A DNA stretch of 8,498 bases from an archaeon. GTDB taxonomy: Archaea > B1Sed10-29 > WALL01. How positions within the stretch are numbered: position 1 is the first letter of the stretch; each line of letters opens with the position of its first letter. The notes beneath the pieces were generated by a model. That model made no database searches. It saw only the letters and a program-made list of their open reading frames with translations, and was not told where the DNA came from. The stretch spans positions 1-8,498 of the forward strand of contig JAUVIW010000039.1 in NCBI GenBank assembly GCA_030592525.1, written 5' to 3'. This document shows positions 1 through 5,769 of the stretch, piece by piece. Made by a program: the position numbers and the translations under genes.

Positions 1-448
1 CAGTGGTGCGAACAGTGCCCTCTGAAGTCTGTATCTGCCCGCCTGTGCCGACGAGCGCCGTGCGCTGGAACCCGCTCGTGTTTGAGCCGTCAACAACGGT
101 CTTGCGCATGACCTGGACTTCGTCCACTGGCTTGGCGCCGAAGAGCTTGCATACCTGGAGAGTGATGTTGAGTGCGTCATCGTTCATTGGGTAAGGTGGC
201 TGTGAGTCGGTTTCCACGAGGCATGATGTTTCGGGATTGTACTTGTAAACGTAAGCCATGCCGCGCGCCTGCTCTGCTTTCGCCGCGACATCGACTTCGC
301 CGGTCTCACCTGCCACGGCACGAATCTTCCTCTCAATGCTCAGGGGAAAGGAGTCCGAGGGGTAGGTGGGGCAATGGCAAAACAGCTTTTCCTCTGTGTC
401 CAGCTGGTAGTGGCATTCCACGCCCGACTTAAAACCCTTAGAGGTCAT
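1..448 (-). CDS. gatE: Glu-tRNA(Gln) amidotransferase subunit E, N-terminal part (gene runs off left edge)
   Basis: GatE is the tRNA-binding and kinase subunit of the archaeal GatDE complex. The complex turns Glu-tRNA(Gln) into Gln-tRNA(Gln) in the cytoplasm, using ammonia released by GatD. The visible 149 residues open with the family signature GVECHYQLDT (9-18) followed by LFCHCP (22-27). They continue with VAGETGEVD (45-53), YKYNPETSCLVE (68-79) and the strongly conserved MRKTVVDGSNTSGFQRTALV (114-133). This arrangement is characteristic of GatE/GatB. GatE proteins are usually over 600 residues, so most of the gene lies beyond position 1. The ATG at 446-448 overlaps the end of the upstream phosphoesterase gene by 11 nt, and GAGGT at 457-461 sits 8 nt upstream as a ribosome binding site. 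It is the last gene of the pyrH-gatD cluster visible here. No internal stop or frameshift is seen. Identification is firm; the full length cannot be judged. Confidence 0.95.
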   Translation of the reverse strand, partial: MTSKGFKSGVECHYQLDTEEKLFCHCPTYPSDSFPLSIERKIRAVAGETGEVDVAAKAEQARGMAYVYKYNPETSCLVETDSQPPYPMNDDALNITLQVCKLFGAKPVDEVQVMRKTVVDGSNTSGFQRTALVGTGGQIQTSEGTVRTT

Positions 449-914
449 GGAGTGTTACCTCATTAGTGTCCGTGTCATAGATTGCGTACCCAACCTCACC
501 GTGCAGGCCCATCAAGTCACCGGGATTAACAACCAGTGTCTCGCCAACTTTGTGCTTGTCTTTCTTGTGGGTGTGGCCATAGAACACAACGTCATATTTC
601 CCGGTCAAAGCAAGGGGGTCAGCAAAATGGATGTAGTGCACCACCGCAATCTTTTTCCCGCCCAGCTCAAGCTCAGCCATTGGCTTGCCTATCGTAACAT
701 TCTCGGGGCGAACGCGCATTATGTGGAACTGCTCGCCCTCGTTGTTCCCCAATACTGCGTACACAGGGCCATCGAACTTTCCGAGCTCCACGACCACGAA
801 GGGGGCAATAAGGTCACCGCAATGAATTAAGGCGTCACAGCCCTTGAGCTTTTCCATTGCCTTGCGCAATGGCTGCATATTGTCATGTGAATCGCTTATA
901 ATCCCTATTCTCAC
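438..914 (-). CDS. YfcE/MJ0936-type metallophosphoesterase (phosphodiesterase)
   Basis: Small calcineurin-like metallophosphoesterase of 158 residues, close to the 150-180 usual for this family. Members bind two divalent metals and cleave phosphodiesters in vitro; the physiological substrate is generally unknown. The metal-ligand motifs occur in order: D8-S-H10, HCGD (31-34), GNN (56-58), H93, GHTH (113-116) and NPG (130-132). Two small deviations from textbook motifs are a Tyr after H93, where Gly is common, and NPGD instead of NPGS. I chose GTG 912-914 as start: it gives MRIGIISDSHD directly at the first strand, overlaps the TGA of the upstream kinase gene by 4 nt (GTGA), and has GGGGGTG at 920-926 as a ribosome binding site. 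A longer GTG start at 935 would add seven residues without a comparable site. The position between gatD and gatE suggests a link to tRNA or nucleotide metabolism, but that is inference. Confidence 0.9.
   Translation of the reverse strand: MRIGIISDSHDNMQPLRKAMEKLKGCDALIHCGDLIAPFVVVELGKFDGPVYAVLGNNEGEQFHIMRVRPENVTIGKPMAELELGGKKIAVVHYIHFADPLALTGKYDVVFYGHTHKKDKHKVGETLVVNPGDLMGLHGEVGYAIYDTDTNEVTLHDL
457..461 (-). promoter_or_regulatory. Ribosome binding site GAGGT of gatE
   Basis: GAGGT 8 nt before the gatE ATG, inside the last codons of the phosphoesterase gene. It supports the start at 446-448 and translation coupled to the upstream gene. Confidence 0.65.
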
Positions 915-1435
915 TCTAACACCCCCTTGAGCCACTCATCCACTTGGGTGTAAAGGTTGTCTACAGTGCCATTGTTGTCAAAGTCCGCGTCCGCCATCCC
1001 GAACACTTCGTATATGCCTTTCTTGCGGTCGTTCTCCTCGCGTACAAGGAAGCCATTCATGTCATTGGGGTCTGTGCCAATGCGGCGCTCGAACCTCAGC
1101 TCGGCAGGCGCCTTGACAAGAATCAAGTAGAACTTGTCGGTCTTCGAGCGGAAGTACTCAACCTCAGCAGGCGAGCGGACACCAGTCACCACGATGCGCG
1201 GGGCAACAGCCTCAGTGAACAGGAGCTCAGCCATGACGCCCTGGCCGTGTTTCTTGCGCAGCTCGTCGCCGATAATTGAGGCATTCATCTTCGTGACTTC
1301 CATGCCGCGCTTCTTTATCTCTCCCATGAGCACGTCCCGATAGAAGTCATAGTGCTTAAAGCCATAGCTCTCCACGAGGTGGTTCGCCACAGTATCCTTG
1401 CCACTCCGGGATGGCCCGGTCAAGCCAATAATCAT
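911..1435 (-). CDS. UPF0200-like P-loop nucleotide kinase
   Basis: P-loop NTPase of 174 residues resembling the archaeal UPF0200 family, whose fold is close to dephospho-CoA kinase and adenylate kinase. The Walker A loop is GPSRSGKDT (7-15), of the adenylate-kinase style GxxxxGKxT. A second hallmark is VVTGVRSPAEVEYF (82-95), matching the family's GxRSxxEVExF segment. R116, R117 and R132 to R137 lie where an arginine finger and lid would be expected. The substrate is not known for the family; transfer of phosphate from ATP to a small molecule is the likely reaction type. It is probably not the pathway dephospho-CoA kinase, since archaea mostly use an unrelated GTP-dependent enzyme. ATG 1433-1435 is preferred over ATG 1439-1441 because GTGAT at 1440-1444 then acts as ribosome binding site and residue 1 meets the first beta strand. 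The gene follows gatD after 10 nt and overlaps the phosphoesterase gene by 4 nt. Confidence 0.82.
   Translation of the reverse strand: MIIGLTGPSRSGKDTVANHLVESYGFKHYDFYRDVLMGEIKKRGMEVTKMNASIIGDELRKKHGQGVMAELLFTEAVAPRIVVTGVRSPAEVEYFRSKTDKFYLILVKAPAELRFERRIGTDPNDMNGFLVREENDRKKGIYEVFGMADADFDNNGTVDNLYTQVDEWLKGVLE
920..926 (-). promoter_or_regulatory. Ribosome binding site GGGGGTG of the phosphoesterase gene
   Basis: A G-rich stretch 5 nt before the GTG start at 912-914, inside the 3' end of the upstream kinase gene. It resembles GGAGGTG with one change and supports the GTG start over the longer alternative at 935. Confidence 0.6.
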
Positions 1436-1445
1436 TTGCATCACT

Positions 1446-2756
1446 TTAGTAAAGGAACATGTCCGGCTCAATTCTGTCGTTGATTTCGCCGGCATAGTTG
1501 GTTAGCATCATGTCCCTGATCTTCGGGAGCTTCTTCTCCTGCGCAAGCACCCAGCCCAGCTTGACGTAGGTGGTCTCGGGCAGCATGTCCGCGGCAGGGA
1601 TGGCGCCGGCATCCTGGTACAACAGGCGGAGGTTGCTGTAAACACGCGGGTTCACAGGGCCGTACAGGCACTGGGTCTCGACGACCACCGGGACGCCGGA
1701 GGACACAATGTCCTTGATTACGGGGACCCACGGTTTCCTGGCCTTTGTGGGCACGTGGCCCATGCCCGTGCCCTCAATCACGATGCCCTTCGCGCCCGAG
1801 TTCACTGCGTTTGTGAGCAGCTTCGGGTCGGCGCCGGGATAGACCTTCAGGAGCTCAACAGCGTTGTCAAACACAATCTTTGTCTCGGTCTTGCCGCGCT
1901 CGCGGTAAGGGCGCACGCTGATAGGCTCGATGCGGCCGTCAGGGAACACCTTTGCCAGGGGGTAGTCATTGATAGGGCGGAACGCGTTCCGCATTGTTGA
2001 GTGCATCTTCCGCACCTTGGTGCCGCGAATGAAAAAGGAGTAAGAGTCATCCGGCTGGGCATGCATGCAGATGCCGACCTCCGCGATGTCGCCGAGCGCT
2101 GTGTACGCACTGGTGATGAGGTTCATCGCGCTGTCAGCAGAGCCGCGGTCTGTCGAGCGCTGGGCGCCCGTGAGCACAACGGGCTTGCCGGGCGTGTGAA
2201 GCATGAATGAGAGTATTGCGGAAGTGTAGTGCATGGTGTCAGTTCCGTGTGTTATCACGATACCATCGTCCTTCTTCAGGCGCTTCTCGCACTCCTTCGC
2301 AATGGTAATCCAGTTCTCGTGGTCCAAGTCCTCGCTCATCCACTCGCCAAGAGTTTTCATGTCTATGTGAGCGATGTCACCGAGCTCGGGCACGATGCCA
2401 ATCAGGTCCTCGCTCGTGAGGGCTGCGCTGACGCCGCCGGTTGAATAGTCTACCTTTGATGCGATGGTGCCGCCAGTAGCGAGCAAGGCGATTTTGCCCT
2501 CGCTTTGGGGCGTTAGCTTCGGCTTTTTCCCGGGCTTGGCATCCTTCCTGCCAGCCAGCTTCACTATCTGTGTCTTGGGCTCGAACTTGATGCCAAGATT
2601 GTAGCCAGTGTCCAATTTGAGCACGATGTGAGTGGAGTCCTTTACTAATTCGGGTGAGGGCATGAGAATGCCTTCGTGGCCAGCAGCCTTCACGCGGTCG
2701 CCAACACGCGCCTTGGCTTTCTTGAGCGCGGCGCTAAGCTCACGGGAATAAGTCAT
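1446..2756 (-). CDS. gatD: Glu-tRNA(Gln) amidotransferase subunit D (asparaginase-like)
   Basis: GatD is the amidase subunit of GatDE. It hydrolyses glutamine and passes ammonia to GatE, which amidates Glu-tRNA(Gln). The 436-residue length is normal for the family. The first 85 or so residues form the N-terminal domain typical of GatD and absent from plain asparaginases (VGDRVKAAGHEGILM at 18-32). A type I asparaginase-like domain follows, with ATGGTIAS (93-100; nucleophile candidate T97), THGTDT (169-174; T172 and D173), LTGAQRSTDRGSAD (195-208) and RGTKVRKMHS (244-253, catalytic Lys probably K250 by alignment with E. coli asparaginase II from memory). All expected active-site residues appear present. 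The ATG at 2754-2756 overlaps the pyrH TGA by 4 nt (ATGA), and GGTGAT at 2760-2765 is a clear ribosome binding site. Its partner gatE lies two genes downstream in the same direction. Confidence 0.96.
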   Translation of the reverse strand: MTYSRELSAALKKAKARVGDRVKAAGHEGILMPSPELVKDSTHIVLKLDTGYNLGIKFEPKTQIVKLAGRKDAKPGKKPKLTPQSEGKIALLATGGTIASKVDYSTGGVSAALTSEDLIGIVPELGDIAHIDMKTLGEWMSEDLDHENWITIAKECEKRLKKDDGIVITHGTDTMHYTSAILSFMLHTPGKPVVLTGAQRSTDRGSADSAMNLITSAYTALGDIAEVGICMHAQPDDSYSFFIRGTKVRKMHSTMRNAFRPINDYPLAKVFPDGRIEPISVRPYRERGKTETKIVFDNAVELLKVYPGADPKLLTNAVNSGAKGIVIEGTGMGHVPTKARKPWVPVIKDIVSSGVPVVVETQCLYGPVNPRVYSNLRLLYQDAGAIPAADMLPETTYVKLGWVLAQEKKLPKIRDMMLTNYAGEINDRIEPDMFLY

Positions 2757-3406
2757 TTGATCACCGTTCCACCATGGGCCTTGCCAAAGCATGCCTTCCT
2801 TATCTCCGAGGGTGTGCCCTTAATTACGTGCGCCTCTGTCTTCGAGCGCGCGAGAATCTTTGCTGCGAGAAGGTCGAAGACAAAGTGGCTTCGGGCCTGG
2901 CGCTTGTCGTTCTCGGCAGCCATTGCAACGAGCTTGGAATATGAAAGTGTCTTGATTCGCTTTGCGTTCTTGCTCTTGTTCGGGTCCTTGTCATAGATGC
3001 CTGAGACATTGGTGGCGTTCACGAGGCGGGCGCCCGTTGCCTCCGCGAGCAAAGCGGCAACGGCGTTGGTCGTGTGGCCCGGCACGGTTCCGCCGATTAT
3101 GACTGGGTCGTACTGCATCAAGTCAGCAGCCTCCTCGACGCTCTCGGGGATGTGGGTTGACATGTCGAGAGTGGTTGCGAGCAGCAAGGCATTCAAGCGC
3201 GAGACACTGATGCCAATGAGGTCAAGGTAAAAATCGTTCACGCCCATGGGACGGGCGATGTCGACGTACTTTTGGTTGGTGGCTCCGCCACCGACCACGA
3301 TGCCCAAGGGCATTCTTTTTAAACTCTTGACAACTGAACTAATGCTCTCCATAAATCCTGGTTCCAGGACAACAGAGCCACCTATTTTGAGGACACAAGG
3401 CTTCAT
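2753..3406 (-). CDS. pyrH: UMP kinase (archaeal type)
   Basis: Amino acid kinase-fold enzyme that phosphorylates UMP to UDP in cytoplasmic pyrimidine nucleotide synthesis. The 217-residue protein shows KIGGS (7-11), VVGGGA (37-42), the NMP-binding region LDLIGISVSRLNALLL (61-76), GGTVPGHTTNAVAALLAEA (105-123) and NATNVSGIYDKDP (130-142), ending in GTVIK. The GGTxPGHTTxAVAALLAE segment and the short length point to archaeal UMP kinase rather than isopentenyl phosphate kinase or aspartokinase. The frame is open further upstream, but the start at 3404-3406 is chosen because it places the first strand at residue 2 as in the family and fits a TATA box about 35 nt upstream. Only a weak GGTG precedes it, consistent with a very short leader. 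It heads the five-gene cluster and overlaps gatD by 4 nt. Confidence 0.92.
   Translation of the reverse strand: MKPCVLKIGGSVVLEPGFMESISSVVKSLKRMPLGIVVGGGATNQKYVDIARPMGVNDFYLDLIGISVSRLNALLLATTLDMSTHIPESVEEAADLMQYDPVIIGGTVPGHTTNAVAALLAEATGARLVNATNVSGIYDKDPNKSKNAKRIKTLSYSKLVAMAAENDKRQARSHFVFDLLAAKILARSKTEAHVIKGTPSEIRKACFGKAHGGTVIK
2760..2765 (-). promoter_or_regulatory. Ribosome binding site GGTGAT of gatD
   Basis: GGTGAT lies 3 nt before the gatD ATG and inside the last codons of pyrH. It is complementary to the conserved ATCACC of the archaeal 16S rRNA 3' end and decides the gatD start. The same hexamer precedes the membrane-protein gene at 6750-6755, and a shortened form (GTGAT) precedes the kinase gene at 1440-1444. 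Confidence 0.75.
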
Positions 3407-3420
3407 GGGGACACCAGGGC

Positions 3421-3429
3421 TTAAATAAG
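3421..3429 (+). promoter_or_regulatory. prf1: TATA box of prf1-truD
   Basis: TTAAATAAG on the plus strand, centre near 3425, predicts a start site near 3450-3451 and a leader of about 7 nt before the prf1 ATG at 3458. The other AT-rich element, TTATAAAAA at 3438-3446, would place the start site inside the coding sequence and fits the opposite strand better. The box lies between the two predicted start sites, facing the minus-strand box. Confidence 0.55.
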
Positions 3430-3434
3430 CGCTT
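3427..3434. promoter_or_regulatory. Perfect 8-bp palindrome AAGCGCTT between the two divergent TATA boxes
   Basis: AAGCGCTT overlaps the end of the prf1 TATA element and lies within 3 bp of the pyrH one. It is also near a looser inverted repeat, ATAAGC (3425-3430) and GCTTAT (3436-3441). Its location, almost exactly midway between the two predicted start sites, would suit a dimeric repressor or a shared architectural element. Part of the symmetry follows simply from having two TATA boxes in opposite orientation. Confidence 0.3.
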
Positions 3435-3436
3435 GG

Positions 3437-3444
3437 CTTATAAA
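3437..3444 (-). promoter_or_regulatory. TATA box of the pyrH-gatD-gatE cluster
   Basis: On the minus strand the sequence reads TTTATAAG, within GTTTTTATAAGCC. With the archaeal spacing of about 26 nt from box centre to start site, transcription would begin near 3414. This leaves a leader of about 8 nt before the pyrH ATG at 3406. The short or absent leader agrees with the weak ribosome binding site. This is inferred from sequence only. Confidence 0.6.
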
Positions 3445-3457
3445 AACGTGAGTTATC

Positions 3458-4657
3458 ATGGCACACTCAACAGAGGGCTATCAGTTCAAGAAGACAGTGA
3501 AATTCCTGAAGAATCTCCGCGGACAGGGGACAGAATTGATTAGTATCTACATTCCACCCGGGTACCAGATAGCGGAGATAACGAACAAGCTCCGCGACGA
3601 GGCTGGGCAGGCCATGAACATCAAGAGCAAGCGCACGAAAAAGAACGTGTCCGGAGCGATTGAGCGGCTGCTTGGGGCGTTGAAAGGGTATCGAAAGCCT
3701 CCGGAAAACGGCTTGGCTGTTTTCGCGGGTGACATCAGCGGCGACCCCGGCGGGGGGAAGATAGAGCTGTTCCTTATCGAGCCGCCGGAGCCCGTTGGCA
3801 TTCAGACTTATCGATGTGACTCGACTTTCTTCACTGAGCCTCTTGAGGAGATGCTGGAGGCAAAGGAGTGGTACGGCCTGATGACTGTTGATAGGAGAGA
3901 AGCGACGTTCGCATTGCTCAAAGGGAAGCGCGTTGAAATACTGCGCTCAATGGGCTCGAGGGTGCCGGGCAAGCACAGGGCTGGCGGGCAATCGCACAAG
4001 CGTTTCGAGCGCCTAATCGAGGAAGCGGCGCACAACTGGTTCAAGAAAGTCGGGGAGTACGCGAGCAAGAACTTCGGCGAAGCAAAGGTCAAGGGGGTTG
4101 TTGTGGGTGGCCCGGGGCCGACCAAGAACGCTTTCATGAACACGGATTACTTGAGTGAAGTTGTTAGGCGCAAGGTCATCGGCACGGTGGACACAAGCTA
4201 CACCGATGAGTTCGGCATCACTGAAATGATGCAGAAGAGCGACGAAATACTCAAGGGCATGGACATAATCAATGAGAAGGGGCTCGTGAACCGCTTCATA
4301 AAGGAGGCGACCGTTGGCAAGCTCGCCGCATATGGCGAGCGCGAGGTCCGCGAGGCGCTCAACAATGGCCAGGTCGAAACACTGCTGCTCTCAGAGAGCA
4401 TCACCATGAAGCGCGTGAAGTACACGTGCCCGCAGTGCGGAGAGGAATACGAAAAGACTGTTAAGGGCGCACAAGGTGAAAAATGCCCGAAGTGCGGCGC
4501 TGACATGGGCTACGAAGAGGAAGACATCATCGAGGAGATGGCAGAGCTTGCCGGGACAGTAGGCACGGCCGTGGAAATGATTTCCACTGACACGCCTGAG
4601 GGTGAGCAGTTCATGAACGGGTTCGGCGGCATCGGGGCTATTCTGAGGTACAGGTAA
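3458..4657 (+). CDS. prf1: Peptide chain release factor aRF1
   Basis: Archaeal class I release factor that recognises all three stop codons and triggers peptidyl-tRNA hydrolysis on the ribosome. At 399 residues it is slightly short of the usual 410-420, mainly at the N-terminus. Domain 1 carries the stop-codon motifs: NIKS at 54-57 and YRCDSTF at 118-124 (the YxCxxxF motif). Domain 2 carries the catalytic GGQ at 176-178 within GKHRAGGQSHKRFERL. Domain 3 carries a CxxC pair (C324, C327) and a second pair (C343, C346) 15 residues later, suggesting a zinc-binding minidomain. All motifs expected of a functional factor are present. ATG 3456-3460 region: the start is the ATG at 3458-3460, giving the normal MAHSTEGYQFKK opening. 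The predicted leader is only about 7 nt. The stop TAA at 4655-4657 shares its last base with the truD start. Confidence 0.97.
   Translation: MAHSTEGYQFKKTVKFLKNLRGQGTELISIYIPPGYQIAEITNKLRDEAGQAMNIKSKRTKKNVSGAIERLLGALKGYRKPPENGLAVFAGDISGDPGGGKIELFLIEPPEPVGIQTYRCDSTFFTEPLEEMLEAKEWYGLMTVDRREATFALLKGKRVEILRSMGSRVPGKHRAGGQSHKRFERLIEEAAHNWFKKVGEYASKNFGEAKVKGVVVGGPGPTKNAFMNTDYLSEVVRRKVIGTVDTSYTDEFGITEMMQKSDEILKGMDIINEKGLVNRFIKEATVGKLAAYGEREVREALNNGQVETLLLSESITMKRVKYTCPQCGEEYEKTVKGAQGEKCPKCGADMGYEEEDIIEEMAELAGTVGTAVEMISTDTPEGEQFMNGFGGIGAILRYR
4645..4649 (+). promoter_or_regulatory. truD: Ribosome binding site GAGGT of truD
   Basis: GAGGT inside the last codons of prf1, 7 nt before the truD ATG at 4657. 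It fixes the start that overlaps the prf1 stop and permits direct initiation or re-initiation on a shared mRNA. Confidence 0.65.
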
Positions 4658-5769
4658 TGCGCATCAAGGAAAAGCCTGAGGACTTCATTGTCGAGGAAAT
4701 CCGCCCTGATGGGCACGTGCTTGCGCGAGGCGAGGAATACAAGTTCAGGGAAAAAAGCGCCTGTAGCCCGGGGGAAGGGGCGCTCATATTCGTTCTCGAG
4801 AAAAACAACTGGGGCACAATCGGCGCGATAAGGGAGATAGCGAAAAGGCTGCGCATCTCACAGAAACGCCTCAACTTCGCGGGCACCAAGGACCGAAGGG
4901 CGATAACAACGCAGCGGTGCTCTGTGCAAGGGCTCGAGCGCGAGGCGCTCGAGGCACTGAAGATAAAGGACATCATACTCAAGCCGTTGGCTTACGGCGC
5001 GGAGGTCAAGCTCGGCGACCTCACGGGCAACAGGTTCACAATACTCGTCAAGGATGTGGATCCCGACAAAAAGCTGCCCGAAGTTATACCGAACTACTTC
5101 GGGGAACAGCGCTTCGGCACCCTCCGGCCCATCACGCACCTAGTCGGCAAAGCGATTGTCGAGGAGAATGTCAAGGAAGCTGTTGAGACATACCTGTTCA
5201 AGTGGTTTGATGCAGAGCCCGAAGAGGATAAGGAGGCACGCAAGCGCTTGAAGAAGGAATTGGATTATACCACGGCGCTTGGCTATTACCCCCATCACCT
5301 GACGTACGAGCGCACTCTTCTCGGGCGGTTGGCAGAGGCGCCTGATGACTATGCCGGCGCGCTGCGCAGGCTGCCAAGGAAACTACTGCTCATGTTCGTG
5401 CACGCCTACCAGTCGGACCTGTTCAACAGAGTTCTTGACAAAAGGCGCGCCTTGGGGCTCGAGCCACTTGAGGGGGATATCCTCCAGGACGGTGTGCCCA
5501 CCGGGCCGCTGTATGGCTACGAGTCGGAACTCGCTACTGGAAAGCAGGGCGAGATAGAGATGGACTTGCTAGAGGACGAGTGGCTTGAGCTGGGGCAATT
5601 TTCCCTGCATAAAATGCCCGAGCTGTCGAGCAGGGGATTGCGCAGACCACTCACAGTGAAAGTGCAGGGGCTGGAGATTCTTGAAAAGGGAAGCGACTGG
5701 CTGCGGATGAGGTTCTCGCTCCCGAAGGGTTGTTATGCCACTACAGTTCTACAAGAGATGTTTCGTTAG
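4657..5769 (+). CDS. truD: tRNA pseudouridine(13) synthase TruD
   Basis: TruD-family pseudouridine synthase, expected to isomerise U13 in tRNA (and possibly other sites, as for eukaryotic Pus7). The 370 residues start with the family opening KEKPEDFIVEEI (4-15). The catalytic motif is FAGTKDRRAITTQ (74-86), with D79 as the nucleophile. Further conserved blocks are NYFGEQRFG (146-154), HAYQSDLFN (249-257), PTGPLYG (281-287), SRGLRRPL (325-332) and the terminal FSLPKGCYATTVLQEM (353-368). The length fits archaeal TruD, where an insertion domain sits around residues 160-310. It overlaps prf1 by one base (TAATG), so the two are probably co-transcribed and translationally coupled. Its 3' end overlaps the convergent membrane-protein gene by 29 bp. 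No plus-strand terminator is visible downstream. Confidence 0.96.
   Translation: MRIKEKPEDFIVEEIRPDGHVLARGEEYKFREKSACSPGEGALIFVLEKNNWGTIGAIREIAKRLRISQKRLNFAGTKDRRAITTQRCSVQGLEREALEALKIKDIILKPLAYGAEVKLGDLTGNRFTILVKDVDPDKKLPEVIPNYFGEQRFGTLRPITHLVGKAIVEENVKEAVETYLFKWFDAEPEEDKEARKRLKKELDYTTALGYYPHHLTYERTLLGRLAEAPDDYAGALRRLPRKLLLMFVHAYQSDLFNRVLDKRRALGLEPLEGDILQDGVPTGPLYGYESELATGKQGEIEMDLLEDEWLELGQFSLHKMPELSSRGLRRPLTVKVQGLEILEKGSDWLRMRFSLPKGCYATTVLQEMFR

Noticed and set aside
172..432. Plus-strand open frame of 86 residues at the left edge
   Set aside because: The minus strand encodes the unmistakable N-terminus of GatE across this stretch; the plus frame is Arg/Pro/Ser-rich shadow coding.
447..830. 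127-residue plus-strand open frame opposite the phosphoesterase gene
   Set aside because: It is antisense to a well-supported gene with all metal-binding motifs, and its translation shows no recognisable domain.
3407..3466. Upstream extension of the UMP kinase by 20 residues
   Set aside because: It would run through both TATA boxes and past the prf1 start, and the family begins just before the first KIGGS strand.
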